Positions 26,124 through 35,356 of a stretch of DNA of 64,000 bases are shown in pieces (position 1 is the stretch's first letter; every line of letters begins with the position of its first letter). The notes below the pieces were generated by a model. That model made no database searches. It worked only from the letters and a program-made list of their open reading frames with translations, and was not told the origin of the DNA. Both the position numbers and the translations under genes were made by a program. Source of the stretch: Mesorhizobium sp. WSM3859 (GTDB lineage Bacteria; Pseudomonadota; Alphaproteobacteria; Rhizobiales; Rhizobiaceae); contig NZ_NSGG01000007.1 of the NCBI RefSeq assembly GCF_002295065.1, positions 1 to 64,000 on the forward strand, given 5' to 3'.

Positions 26124-27164
26124 ATGACCGCCGCTTCGCCCTGGTGGACGCCCGATGTCCATGCCGATCGCCGGCCACGGCTGATGGCGCGCAATGCCAT
26201 CGCCACGGCGCTCCGCGGCTGGTTCGGGACACGCGATTTCATCGAGGTGACGACCTCGGCGCTGCAGGTTTCGCCGGGCAACGAGGCGCATCTTGCCGCC
26301 TTTGCCACCGAGGCGATCGGCCCCGACACGTCGCGCCGGCCGCTCTATCTCCACACCTCGCCGGAATTCGCCTGCAAGAAGCTGCTTGCCGCCGGCGAGG
26401 AGCGCATCTTCAGCCTCGGTCCGGTCTGGCGCAACCGCGAGCGCGGGCCGCTGCACCACCCCGAGTTCACCATGCTCGAATGGTACCGCGTCGGCGAGAG
26501 CTATGAACGCCTGATGGACGACTGCGCCGAATTCCTGGCGCTCGCGGCGGAGAAGGCCGGCGCCAGGAGTTTCCGTTTTCGCGGCCGCGAGGCCGACCCC
26601 TTCGCCGAGCCGGAGCGGCTGAGTGTGGCGGAGGCCTTCGCTCGATATGCCGGCATCGATCTTCTGGCGACCGTCGCGGCTGACGGCAGCACGGATCGCG
26701 ACGGACTTCATGCCGCGCTGATCCAGGCTGGCCTGCGCACCGCGCCCGACGACAATTGGGCCGATCTGTTCAGCCGGGTGATGGTGGAGAAGATCGAACC
26801 CGCGCTGGGGCAGGGGCGGGCCACCATTCTTTACGGCTATCCGATTGCGGAGGCGGCACTTGCCCGGCCGAGCGCCAGGGATCCGCGCGTCGCCGAGCGC
26901 TTCGAGCTCTATTGCTGCGGCGTAGAGCTCGCCAACGCCTTTGGGGAGCTCACCGACCCGGCCGAGCAGCGCCGACGCTTCCTTGCCGAGATGGACGAGA
27001 AGGAGCGCATCTATGGCGAGCGCTATCCGCTGGACGAGGATTTGCTCGCGGCCTTGGCCATCATGCCGCAGGCAAGCGGCTCGGCCCTCGGCTTCGACCG
27101 GCTGGTGATGCTGGCGACGGGTGCAACGAGGATCGAGGACGTGATCTGGGCGCCGGTGGCGTGA
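26124..27164 (+). CDS. epmA: EF-P lysine ligase EpmA (PoxA/GenX)
   Basis: The 346-residue protein is a class II lysyl-tRNA synthetase-like core without an anticodon-binding domain. Motif 2 is seen as [26 protein letters not shown] and motif 3 as [15 protein letters not shown]. This matches EpmA, which transfers (R)-beta-lysine to EF-P. Divergence from efp, 129 bases apart, supports the call. The partner lysine 2,3-aminomutase EpmB is not in the window. ATG 26124 gives a normal N terminus; the upstream extension does not look like protein. Confidence 0.93.
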   Translation: MTAASPWWTPDVHADRRPRLMARNAIATALRGWFGTRDFIEVTTSALQVSPGNEAHLAAFATEAIGPDTSRRPLYLHTSPEFACKKLLAAGEERIFSLGPVWRNRERGPLHHPEFTMLEWYRVGESYERLMDDCAEFLALAAEKAGARSFRFRGREADPFAEPERLSVAEAFARYAGIDLLATVAADGSTDRDGLHAALIQAGLRTAPDDNWADLFSRVMVEKIEPALGQGRATILYGYPIAEAALARPSARDPRVAERFELYCCGVELANAFGELTDPAEQRRRFLAEMDEKERIYGERYPLDEDLLAALAIMPQASGSALGFDRLVMLATGATRIEDVIWAPVA

Positions 27165-27183
27165 TCCCGGATGCGTCAGCCCT

Positions 27184-28272
27184 TCACCCCGCGCTGGACT
27201 TTTTCAGAGTCCGCGACGCCAGGAAGTTTTTGTAACCTTTCTGGCCCATGCGGGCGGTCAACGCCTCGCGTGTCTCGGCCTCTCCGCATGCCGCCAGGAT
27301 CTCGTCGAGATGATCGTGCAAAATATCCTGGATCACAGGGTCGTTGAAATAAGCATCCAAGGGAACGCCGTCCGGCACGCTTGGGGCATCCATCAGGCTC
27401 CAGAAGGCGCGCCCGTGGGTCGAGACAAAGTCTCGGGCACGTGAGGCCAGCTCGCGCACGATAGCGCTCCGGCGCGCGCGCGAACGCAGATGGGCCGCTT
27501 TGCTGAATGTCCTGAGGTCCGGCATCGAGATCTGTGCGCCGTGCACGTTGCTCCCGTGAATGCGGTAGGCCGATAGCGGAAGGTCTATGCAGGCCGAACC
27601 AGCCAAGGCATGGACGAACGGCATGAAATAATTGTCGGTCGCGGCATTGCTGACAACGGCCCGGGATGGCTTGCAGCGGACAAGGTAACGCCGTTTGTAC
27701 ATGTTTGCTGTCCCGGGCGACCAGTGCCAGCCAGGTTCGTGAGGTTCTATCACCGTGGACTGGCGCCAAAGCAATTCGAGCTCTCGCCGCTCTAATATCA
27801 TGTGGTCTGACTTTGTCTGCCTGGGATCGAAAGGCCTGCCTGCCTTGCGGTGCAGGAACCCTCCAAAACCAGAAGACAGCGGCCGCCCGGAATGATCGGT
27901 TTCAAGAACGCCGCTCGACGTTGCCCCGATCGTCGGGCAGTCGCAATGAAGCTGGACATGGAGGGCCGCGAAGTTCGCGAACAGGAAATCGTCGGCGTCC
28001 ACGATGCAGACCAATTCTCCCCCGAGACGATCCAGGACGTGGAGAAATGCGCCCATCTGGTGCAGATTGTTGTCCAGATATTCGAAGGCTAGCCTGGGGT
28101 CGGTATCCGCAAATCGCCCAATGACATCGCGGCTGCCGTCGGTCGACGCGTTGTCCACCACAAGGCATTCGAGGTCGCGATAAGTTTGCGACAAGACGCT
28201 CGATATGGCCTGGCCGACATACTGGCCATAATTGTGGTTGATGATGACGAAACTGAGCTTCGGCCGGGCCAT
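27184..28272 (-). CDS. Glycosyltransferase family 2
   Basis: The 362-residue protein has a GT-A fold domain. It starts [27 protein letters not shown] and has the nucleotide-sugar contact [10 protein letters not shown] and the metal motif VDADD. The C-terminal half ([28 protein letters not shown]) resembles that of the neighbouring fusion protein, so the two are paralogues. No membrane helix is seen. ATG 28272 (or the GTG just before it) starts five bases after the stop of the upstream gene, indicating one operon. The sugar and acceptor are unknown; surface glycan decoration is likely. Confidence 0.85.
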   Translation of the reverse strand: MARPKLSFVIINHNYGQYVGQAISSVLSQTYRDLECLVVDNASTDGSRDVIGRFADTDPRLAFEYLDNNLHQMGAFLHVLDRLGGELVCIVDADDFLFANFAALHVQLHCDCPTIGATSSGVLETDHSGRPLSSGFGGFLHRKAGRPFDPRQTKSDHMILERRELELLWRQSTVIEPHEPGWHWSPGTANMYKRRYLVRCKPSRAVVSNAATDNYFMPFVHALAGSACIDLPLSAYRIHGSNVHGAQISMPDLRTFSKAAHLRSRARRSAIVRELASRARDFVSTHGRAFWSLMDAPSVPDGVPLDAYFNDPVIQDILHDHLDEILAACGEAETREALTARMGQKGYKNFLASRTLKKSSAG

Positions 28273-28277
28273 CACCG

Positions 28278-30104
28278 TTACCGAACCCTCCGCAGGAATG
28301 CGCGGAAATCGCGGAACAGCGACTTTTGCAGATGGCGTATTGGGATTCGGCCTCCGAAACCGGCTCGCAAGATTGATCTCGCCTGTGCGCCGGAGAAGCG
28401 GTTCGTGATCTCCTTGCGGAATTTCTCGTCGCCGAAGACGGACCTTAGTTGCGGCGCGTTTTGTCTGAAAATTTCAACCGCGAGCTCATTCCTGAAATAG
28501 TCGCGCAACGCTGCGCCACTCTCACGCGTGACCCTGTCGACAGTCGGCCAGAATTCCAGTCCGAGCAGCCACTCGAAACGCTCGCTTTGTTCGAACAGGA
28601 ACCTTACGCTTTCATATGTGAATTGCTGCGACTTGGCCGCGTAGCTTCTCGTTCCGGCGCGCATGCCCTCGATGCTTTCGCCGGCCGCAAAATAGTTGCT
28701 CGAGTGCAGGCGATAGCCCGACAGCGGCATGTCGATCAGCGCGCTGCCCGCAACTGCATGGCATATTGTGTTGAAATACCCGTCCGCCGCTGTCATCCGC
28801 GGCTTGCTGCCATCATCCAGCCGCAACAGACGCAGCACCGAGGTGCGGAACATGTTGGCGCTGCCGGGCGCCCAGAGCCAGCCTATGTGCCACCGCGGTA
28901 TGGTCGCCGTGTTGGCGTCGAGAAACCGATACTGCGACGGAGAAACCGTAGGCAGCCGCAGTACGGTCTGCTCTCCGCGAAGGCTGCGCTGCGCGTCCGT
29001 CTTGTCCAACCGGTGGTGCAGATACGAGGCGGTAAGGATCTTGCCCGTCGAATCCATCTCGGCAACGTTGGCCGAGGTGAAGCCGACGCTTCGTTGCAAT
29101 GCCATATGCACCTGGATGTGCATCGAGGCGTAATTGTCGAACAGCACGTCGTCCGCATCCACGAAGGTCACGAATCCGCCATTCACCTTGTCCAGCGCCC
29201 ACAGGGCGGCGCCGAGCTGGCCGTGGTTCTGCGCCAGCGTTTCCATCCGGAAACGCGGATCGCCTTCGATATGCCGGGCAATCACCTCCGCGCTGTCGTC
29301 GGTCGACCCGTTGTCGATGACGATGCACTCGAAATGCGGATAGTCCTGCCGGCGTATGGAGTCGATTGTCGCGCCGACATAGCGGCCGTAGTTCCAGTTG
29401 ATGACGACGAAACTGACGAGCGGCGGCGACAGCGCGCCGCCCGCCAGCTCGCCGATGTCGCGCCCAGCGATCGTGAATGACTTGGTTGCGCCGATCGATG
29501 CCTCGCCGATCTTGATTTTGCGTATGACGATCTGCTGGTCCTGGTGCAGCAGCTCATATTCGCCGGCGATCTGCTGCAGGAAGGCTTCCATACCCAACGC
29601 GGGACGTTTTGCCGCCAGCCGGTCTCTTCCCCACCGATAGTCGTCCAGGATCATCAGGCCCTCCTTGTCGAGCAGGTCCCAACCCAGTCTGGCATCGGTG
29701 TAGGTGGATGCGGCGGAATGATCGCCATCGACATAGACCACGTCGTACAGTCGCTGTTCGGCGGCCAGTGCCGGCAGGACCACCACCGAGCAGCCCCTGC
29801 GCTTCTCGACCCGGTCGGCGAAGGGTATGAGGTTCTGGTCGAAGCGTCTTTCGACCTCGGCCATATCGGATTCATATTTCGAGCCGCGCTCGACATGCTC
29901 TTCGCTGCCCTGAAAGGTATCCACGCAGGTGATGCGGGATTTTGGCAGGAATTGCAGGAAAAACAGCGCGGAGCGGCCCTCGAATGAGCCGATTTCCAGC
30001 ACTGCGGTCGCGGTGTCGATCCTGTCGCGGAGGAGTTCCTCCCAAAGGTTCAGGTGATGGGAGGTCCAGTCATAGGTAAACCGTCCACCTGCGAAATAAT
30101 CCAT
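28278..30104 (-). CDS. Fusion of SAM-dependent methyltransferase and family 2 glycosyltransferase
   Basis: From the ATG at 30104 (GGGGGAAGA upstream) the protein has 608 residues. Residues 1-195 form a Methyltransf_24-type domain (VLEIGSFEGRSALFFLQF, VDTFQGSEEH, VVYVDGDHSAASTYTDA). From about 225 a GT2 domain begins (SFVVINWNYGRYVGATIDSIRRQDY, VIDNGSTDDS, FVDADDVLFDNY), followed by a C-terminal region shared with the next gene. The methyltransferase half is of the kind found in cephalosporin hydroxylase-like and glycan-methylating proteins. It may add and methylate a sugar in one polypeptide; acceptor unknown. It leads the two-gene operon. Confidence 0.83.
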   Translation of the reverse strand: MDYFAGGRFTYDWTSHHLNLWEELLRDRIDTATAVLEIGSFEGRSALFFLQFLPKSRITCVDTFQGSEEHVERGSKYESDMAEVERRFDQNLIPFADRVEKRRGCSVVVLPALAAEQRLYDVVYVDGDHSAASTYTDARLGWDLLDKEGLMILDDYRWGRDRLAAKRPALGMEAFLQQIAGEYELLHQDQQIVIRKIKIGEASIGATKSFTIAGRDIGELAGGALSPPLVSFVVINWNYGRYVGATIDSIRRQDYPHFECIVIDNGSTDDSAEVIARHIEGDPRFRMETLAQNHGQLGAALWALDKVNGGFVTFVDADDVLFDNYASMHIQVHMALQRSVGFTSANVAEMDSTGKILTASYLHHRLDKTDAQRSLRGEQTVLRLPTVSPSQYRFLDANTATIPRWHIGWLWAPGSANMFRTSVLRLLRLDDGSKPRMTAADGYFNTICHAVAGSALIDMPLSGYRLHSSNYFAAGESIEGMRAGTRSYAAKSQQFTYESVRFLFEQSERFEWLLGLEFWPTVDRVTRESGAALRDYFRNELAVEIFRQNAPQLRSVFGDEKFRKEITNRFSGAQARSILRAGFGGRIPIRHLQKSLFRDFRAFLRRVR

Positions 30105-30660
30105 TCTTCCCCCAAGAGGTCCGGTGCCCGAAGCAAGCACAACCCCAATTGTCGGTGCGCCAACACCTGCCCGGTGATCGGCACCCCTCTTTTAATTCCA
30201 ACCCCATTGCCCGAAAGTCACGGGCAAGTTGCAGCGTACCATCGGTCGCTCCGCCCCGTCGACGACAGACTGTGCATGGAGCCGAAGGACTGCGCCGAAA
30301 TCTGCTGACAATGGAGGTCGAACTGGCCCGGGTGCCAGACGGGCGGCGAATTAAACCGAGCGCTCGTCATAGAAAGCGCGGATTTCGTCGGGATCACGGA
30401 CCGGGCAGGCGAGTTGAAGGGGCGTTATGCGAAAATTCCGGAACGAGGATGGACCGCGGACGTCCTGCCGACCCTTGGGCGATTTGGTCGCGGCGCCTGG
30501 ATCGGCCGTCGCCCATTGCGCAAGCGCCGGCGGAACAATAGATGGTGCAAGGCATCCATGGATGTTGCACTGCACCCGCGATGGTGCGGCAGGGACGATC
30601 CTGCTGGCCTTCGACGGAATGACGCCTTAACGGACTGCTCGAACAAACAGGAACAACTGT
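30105..30660. other. Long intergenic stretch with a possible VOC-domain remnant
   Basis: No intact gene is visible in 556 bases. On the minus strand, 30351-30425 reads TPLQLACPVRDPDEIRAFYD and then stops. That looks like the first strand and helix of a glyoxalase/VOC domain with no initiator and no remainder. The rest must contain the divergent promoters of the methyltransferase-glycosyltransferase operon and pmbA. The remnant call is weak. Confidence 0.4.
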
Positions 30661-32004
30661 ATGACCAACCAGCTCGACGCGGCGAAATTGACCGATCGCG
30701 TGACGGCGCTCGTCGAGGCCGCCAGGCGTGCCGGCGCCGACGCGGCCGATGCGGTGGCGGTGCGCGGCCGCTCTGCCGGCGTCTCGGTCCGGCTGGGCAA
30801 GGTCGAGGGCACCGAATCCTCGGAGAGCGAGGATGTGTCGCTGCGCGTCTTCGTCGGCCAGCGTGTGGCGAGCGTCTCGGCCACCGCCGCTTCCGATCCG
30901 AAGGCACTCGCCGAGCGTGCCGTGGCGATGGCGAAGGTCTCGCCCGAGGATCCGTTCCAGGGCCTTGCCGATCCGTCGCTGCTTGCCCGCAATTTGCGCG
31001 ACCTCGACCTTTTCGACCCGACCGAGGTGACGGCAGACCAGTTGAAGGAGGCGGCGCTTGCCGCCGAAGCAGCCGCATTGGCCGTCAAGGGCGTCACCAA
31101 TTCCTCGGGCAGCAGCGCCGGCGCCGGACTGGGTGGGCTCGTGCTCGCCACCTCGCATGGCTTTGTCGGCCAGTATGTCGCCTCGCGCTTCTCGCGCTCG
31201 ACCAGCGTCATCGCCGGCGAGGGCACGGCGATGGAGCGCGACTACGAATTTTCATCGCGCCAGCATTTCGCCGATCTCGACGCGCCGGAAGACATCGGCC
31301 GCAAGGCCGGCGAACGCGCGGTGCGTCGGCTGGGGGCGCGCAAGGCGTCGACCGGTCCGGTCGACGTGGTCTTCGACCCGCGCGTCGCGCGCGGCATTGC
31401 CGGCCATCTCGCCGGCGCCATCAACGGCGCGTCGGTCGCCCGCAAGACCAGCTTCCTGCGCGACATGATGGGCAAGCAAGTTGCGTCGGCCGCGATCACC
31501 GTCACCGACGAGCCCTTGCGGCGGCGTGGCCAGGCCTCGCGTCCCTTCGATGGCGAAGGCGTCGAGGGCGACAAGCTCCTGATGGTCGAGAAGGGCGTAT
31601 TGAACCACTGGTTCCTGTCGACCTCGGCCGCGCGCGAGCTCGGCCTTGTCACCAACGGCCGCGGCTCGCGCAGCGGCTCATCGGTTTCGCCATCCTCGAC
31701 CAACCTTGCCATCGAGCCCGGCGAGCGTTCGCCGGAAGACCTGATCGCGTCGCTGAAGCGCGGCTTCTACGTCACCGAGGTGTTCGGCCAGGGCGTCGAC
31801 ATGGTGACCGGCGAATACAGCCGCGGCGCTTCCGGCTACTGGATCGAGAACGGCGCGCTGGCCTATCCGGTGGCCGAGGTGACGATTGCCTCCAACCTGA
31901 AGACCATGTTCCTCAAGATGGTGCCGGCGAGCGATCTCGACCGCTATTTCGGCACGGCCGCGCCGACGCTCCTGATCGAAGGGATGACCCTTGCCGGTGC
32001 TTGA
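30661..32004 (+). CDS. pmbA: TldE/PmbA-type metalloprotease subunit
   Basis: The 447-residue protein matches the PmbA/TldE family along its length, including VRLGKVEGTESSESEDVSLRVF, VDVVFDPRVARGIAGHL and the C-terminal VTGEYSRGASGYWIENG with AYPVAEVTIASNL. It lacks the HExxxH zinc motif, which in this system sits in the TldD partner. TldD/TldE heterodimers degrade or mature peptides in the cytosol. tldD is not in the window. The next gene overlaps its 3' end, so the operon continues into the phosphatase and lipid A genes. Confidence 0.92.
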   Translation: MTNQLDAAKLTDRVTALVEAARRAGADAADAVAVRGRSAGVSVRLGKVEGTESSESEDVSLRVFVGQRVASVSATAASDPKALAERAVAMAKVSPEDPFQGLADPSLLARNLRDLDLFDPTEVTADQLKEAALAAEAAALAVKGVTNSSGSSAGAGLGGLVLATSHGFVGQYVASRFSRSTSVIAGEGTAMERDYEFSSRQHFADLDAPEDIGRKAGERAVRRLGARKASTGPVDVVFDPRVARGIAGHLAGAINGASVARKTSFLRDMMGKQVASAAITVTDEPLRRRGQASRPFDGEGVEGDKLLMVEKGVLNHWFLSTSAARELGLVTNGRGSRSGSSVSPSSTNLAIEPGERSPEDLIASLKRGFYVTEVFGQGVDMVTGEYSRGASGYWIENGALAYPVAEVTIASNLKTMFLKMVPASDLDRYFGTAAPTLLIEGMTLAGA

Positions 32005-32800
32005 CCAGCTGACATCGAGCGAGGCTCGCGACGACCTTGCCTTGCTGCGCGATGCCGCCCGCGAAGCCGGCGCCATCGCGTTGCGCTATTTCGGCAACAA
32101 CCCACAGGTGTGGATGAAGGGCGGCACCTCGCCCGTGAGCGAGGCCGACCATGCGGCCGACGCCTTTCTGCGCGAGACCTTGCTCAAGGCGCGTCCTAAT
32201 TATGGCTGGCTGTCGGAAGAGACGGCTGACGATCATGCCCGGCTGTCGGCCCGCCGCACCTTCGTCGTCGACCCGATCGACGGCACGCGCGGCTTTCTCG
32301 ACGGCCTGCATTCCTGGTGCGTCAGCGTCGCCGTGGTCGAGAACGGGCGCTCGCTCGCCGGCGTGCTCGAATGCCCGGCCAAGCATGAGACCTACTGGGC
32401 GCTGCCGGGCGAGGGCGCATATCTCAACGACAAGCCCATCCACGTGCGTCCGCTTGGGCAGGACGTCGATATCGGCGGACCCAAGCCCCTGGTCGATCGG
32501 ATGCCGGAAGCCTGGCATGACAGACTGCGACGCACGGCCTACATTCCTTCGCTCGCCTACCGGCTGGCGATGATCGCCGCCGGCAAGCTCGATGCGACCT
32601 TCGTCAAGCCGAACGCGCATGACTGGGACATCGCCGCCGCTGATCTCATCCTCACCGAGGCTGGCGGCGCGTTGCTCGACCGCGACGGCAAGCCGCCGCG
32701 CTATGCCGGCGAGGTGATCAATCACGGCGCGCTCGCCGCCGGCAGCGGTGAACTGCTCGGCGTCCTCGCCAGGGTCATCGCGGAGATTGATCAAGGGTGA
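31991..32800 (+). CDS. Inositol monophosphatase family phosphatase, CysQ-like
   Basis: The 269-residue protein has the lithium-sensitive phosphatase motifs: GWLSEETAD, DPIDGTRGFLDG and the C-terminal WDIAAADLILTEAGG. The family includes inositol monophosphatase and the 3'(2'),5'-bisphosphate nucleotidase CysQ, which recycles PAP from sulfate assimilation. Family sequence alone does not separate them, though RGFLDG and the rhizobial context favour CysQ. The likely start is TTG 31991 with AAGGGA upstream, overlapping the pmbA stop by 14 bases; GTG 31997 is an alternative. Overlap implies translational coupling. Confidence 0.82.
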   Translation: MPVLDQLTSSEARDDLALLRDAAREAGAIALRYFGNNPQVWMKGGTSPVSEADHAADAFLRETLLKARPNYGWLSEETADDHARLSARRTFVVDPIDGTRGFLDGLHSWCVSVAVVENGRSLAGVLECPAKHETYWALPGEGAYLNDKPIHVRPLGQDVDIGGPKPLVDRMPEAWHDRLRRTAYIPSLAYRLAMIAAGKLDATFVKPNAHDWDIAAADLILTEAGGALLDRDGKPPRYAGEVINHGALAAGSGELLGVLARVIAEIDQG

Positions 32801-32875
32801 GTCGGCCCGCAGTTCCAAAATCGGTTTCTTTGGGCTAAACGTTTCACAAAATTCATGAATCTGCGAAGGATCGGC

Positions 32876-33121
32876 ATGGCCGTGGAAGACGGAAAGAAGC
32901 AGCTTTTGCACCTGGTTTTCGGCGGCGAGCTGAAAAAGCTGGGTGGAACCGAGTTTCGTGACCTGGACGCGCTCGACATCGTCGGCATCTACCCCGACTA
33001 TCAATCGGCGCACGCTGCGTGGAAGGCGAAGGCGCAAGCCAGTGTCGACAATGCCCATATGCGTTATTTCGTTGTGCATCTGCACCGTTTGCTCGATCCA
33101 GAATCGAAGGTCGGCGGTTGA
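32876..33121 (+). CDS. DUF4170 family small protein
   Basis: The 81-residue protein matches DUF4170: HLVFGGELKKLGGTEFRDLDALDIVG, then YPDYQSAHAAWKAKAQASVD and MRYFVVHLHRLLDPE. ATG 32876 was chosen for AAGGA six bases upstream; an ATG 21 bases earlier is possible. It is cytosolic, of unknown function, and regularly placed between a phosphatase and the DUF374/waaA genes in Rhizobiales. This position suggests a link to lipid A assembly. Confidence 0.85.
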   Translation: MAVEDGKKQLLHLVFGGELKKLGGTEFRDLDALDIVGIYPDYQSAHAAWKAKAQASVDNAHMRYFVVHLHRLLDPESKVGG

Positions 33122-33126
33122 CGTCG

Positions 33127-33906
33127 ATGGAGCATGAGGCAGTGAAAGGGGCGACCAGGCGTCGCGCCGCCAGACGCGGCGGAACGCGCACGCTGTGGCG
33201 GCGCATCCGCGAGCCATTGGCGCAGTCGAGCTTCGTCAAGAACTTCATCGCCAGCCTGTTCGCCTGGTTCCTGCGGCTGATTCGCCTCACCAGCCCGCTT
33301 GTCGAAGGCTCGACGAAGGTAGCCGGCGGCGCTTATGCGCATCTTGAGCCCGGCATCATCGCGCTCTGGCACGGCCAGCATCTTCTGACGCCTGCCTATT
33401 ACCCCAAGGGCCGACCGCTGGTCGCCATGGTTTCGCGCAGCGCCGACGCCGAGCTCCAGGCGCTGATGATCGAGAAATTCGGCATCGAGGCGGTGCGCGG
33501 TTCCGGCGGCCGCAACAGTTCGAAACATCTCGACAAGGGTGGCGCCAAGGCCTTGATCGCGCTCAGGAAGTCGCTCATCGCCGGCAAGAACGTCGCCATG
33601 ATCGCCGACATTCCGAACGGCAAGCCGCGCGACGCCGGACTTGGCATCGTTCTTCTGGCAAGGCTTTCCGGCCGGCCGATCCTGCCCTCGGCCATCGCCA
33701 CCAGCCGCCGCAAGGTGCTTGAGAAGAGCTGGGACAAGACCACCATCAACCTGCCTTTCGGGCGTTCCGCGGTTATCGTGGGACCCCCGGTCTTCGTGCC
33801 GGCCGATGCCGACGATGCCGAGATGGAGCGCAAGCGCCAGGAGGTCACCGCCTCCCTCAACGCCGCTATGGCCGAGGCCTATCGCCTCGTGGATGGCGGC
33901 AAATGA
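33127..33906 (+). CDS. DUF374 (lysophospholipid acyltransferase-like) protein
   Basis: The 259-residue protein has a basic N terminus, a hydrophobic anchor (FIASLFAWFLRLIRLTSP) and the DUF374 pattern IIALWHGQHLLTPAYYPKG, SRSADAELQALMIEKFG, GIEAVRGSGGRNSSKHLDKGG-like core and MIADIPNGKPRDAG. DUF374 proteins are thought to be acyltransferases acting on envelope lipids, and the gene here precedes waaA with a four-base overlap. A membrane-associated role in lipid A or Kdo-lipid maturation is likely. The ATG at 33127 lies six bases after the previous stop. Confidence 0.85.
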   Translation: MEHEAVKGATRRRAARRGGTRTLWRRIREPLAQSSFVKNFIASLFAWFLRLIRLTSPLVEGSTKVAGGAYAHLEPGIIALWHGQHLLTPAYYPKGRPLVAMVSRSADAELQALMIEKFGIEAVRGSGGRNSSKHLDKGGAKALIALRKSLIAGKNVAMIADIPNGKPRDAGLGIVLLARLSGRPILPSAIATSRRKVLEKSWDKTTINLPFGRSAVIVGPPVFVPADADDAEMERKRQEVTASLNAAMAEAYRLVDGGK

Positions 33907-35219
33907 GCGAGCGCTGGGCGCGTGCGGCCCTGACTGCCTACCGCTATGCGGGGGCGGCCGCCTATCCGCTGATCGGTCCTTATGTCGCCTGGCGCGCCTC
34001 GCGCGGCAAGGAGGATCGCGCCCGGCGCCGCGAGCGCTATGGCGTGGCCGGCCGGCCCCGGCCGGAAGGGCCGGTGATCTGGATCCATGCGGCAAGCGTC
34101 GGCGAGACGATCGCGGTGGTGCCGTTGGTCGAGAGCATCCTTGACTACGGCGTCAACATCGTCCTGACCACCGGCACCGTGACCTCGGCCAAGGTCGCCG
34201 ACGAGCGCCTCGGCGAGCGCATCATCCACCAATATGTGCCGCTTGACCTCAAGCCCGCCGTCAGCCGCTTCCTCGACCACTGGCGGCCGGAACTGGCGAT
34301 CATCGCCGAATCGGAAATCTGGCCGATGACCATCCTGGAACTCGGCGCCCGCAACGTGCCGCAAGTCCTGGTCAATGGCCGGTTGTCAGACCGCTCCTTC
34401 ACCTCGTGGAAGAAGCGCGCCGGCGTCGCCGAGGCGCTGTTCGAGAACCTCGCCCATGTCATTGCCCAATCAGATGTCGACGGCGAACGGTTTCGCGCGC
34501 TCGGCGCCCGGCCGGTCACGGTTTCCGGCAACCTCAAGGTCGACACCAACCCGCCGCCGGTCGACGAGCGGGCCCTGGCCACCCTGCAGCGCCAGATCGG
34601 CAACCGCCCGACCTGGGCCGCGATCTCGACCCACGACGGCGAGGAGGTCGTGGCCGCCGAGGTCCATGCCAGCCTGCACAGGCGCCATCATGGGCTTCTG
34701 ACCATCATCGTGCCGCGCCACCCCGACCGCGCCGACGCGCTTGCCGCGCAGATTTCCGGCATGGGCCTGACGGTGGCAAGGCGCAGCAAGGGCGACCGCA
34801 TCTCGCCCGACACCGATATCCTTCTGGGCGACACGATCGGTGAGATGGGGCTTTATCTGAGGCTGACCGAGATTGCTTTCGTCGGCCGCTCGCTGACCTC
34901 GGAAGGCGGCCAGAATCCGCTTGAGCCCGCAATGCTCGAAACCGCGGTGCTTGCCGGCCGCAACGTGCAGAATTTCCGCGAGGCCTACCAGCGCCTGCTC
35001 GACAGCGGCGGCGCCAAGCTGGTGCGCGACCGCGACATGCTGACCGGCGCCGTCAATTTCCTTCTGACCAACGAGGTGGCGCGCCACGAAATGATCGCGG
35101 CGGGTGCCGCTACGGTCGACGAGATGCGCGGCGCGCTTGCCCGCACGCTGAGATCGCTGGAGCCCTATATCCAGCCGCTGGTCGTCAAGGCGCGCCTGAA
35201 AAGCGCTAACGGGCGCTAA
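33903..35219 (+). CDS. waaA: 3-deoxy-D-manno-octulosonic acid (Kdo) transferase
   Basis: The 438-residue protein is a GT30 Kdo transferase. It has a short N-terminal membrane anchor (ALTAYRYAGAAAYPLIGPYVAW), the acceptor-site glutamate region IWIHAASVGET, and the donor-site sequence VPRHPDRADAL followed by GDTIGEMGLYLRLTEIAFVGRSL and GGQNPLEPA. It transfers Kdo from CMP-Kdo to lipid IVA at the inner face of the inner membrane. Its ATG overlaps the stop of the DUF374 gene, and lpxK follows after a repeat-containing gap of 137 bases. Confidence 0.96.
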   Translation: MSERWARAALTAYRYAGAAAYPLIGPYVAWRASRGKEDRARRRERYGVAGRPRPEGPVIWIHAASVGETIAVVPLVESILDYGVNIVLTTGTVTSAKVADERLGERIIHQYVPLDLKPAVSRFLDHWRPELAIIAESEIWPMTILELGARNVPQVLVNGRLSDRSFTSWKKRAGVAEALFENLAHVIAQSDVDGERFRALGARPVTVSGNLKVDTNPPPVDERALATLQRQIGNRPTWAAISTHDGEEVVAAEVHASLHRRHHGLLTIIVPRHPDRADALAAQISGMGLTVARRSKGDRISPDTDILLGDTIGEMGLYLRLTEIAFVGRSLTSEGGQNPLEPAMLETAVLAGRNVQNFREAYQRLLDSGGAKLVRDRDMLTGAVNFLLTNEVARHEMIAAGAATVDEMRGALARTLRSLEPYIQPLVVKARLKSANGR

Positions 35220-35220
35220 A

Positions 35221-35264
35221 GCAATTCCAGGAAAAGTGTGTAACGGTTTTCCGTCCGGAATTGC
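35221..35264. repeat. Covarying palindromic repeat element, copy A
   Basis: Outer arms GCAATTCC and GGAATTGC (35221-35228, 35257-35264) enclose inner arms GGAAAA and TTTTCC around GTGTGTAACGG. The same plan with different but still complementary arms recurs at 50732-50777. It begins immediately after the waaA stop, so it could also act as a terminator-like or mRNA-stabilising hairpin. Confidence 0.8.
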
Positions 35265-35356
35265 GTGAAACGAGGGATAGAACGTATGACGCCAAAAATC
35301 GGAGCCGGTTTTTGGAGAAGGTCATGCGCGAAGGCGTCACGCCCGGAAGCCGCGCG

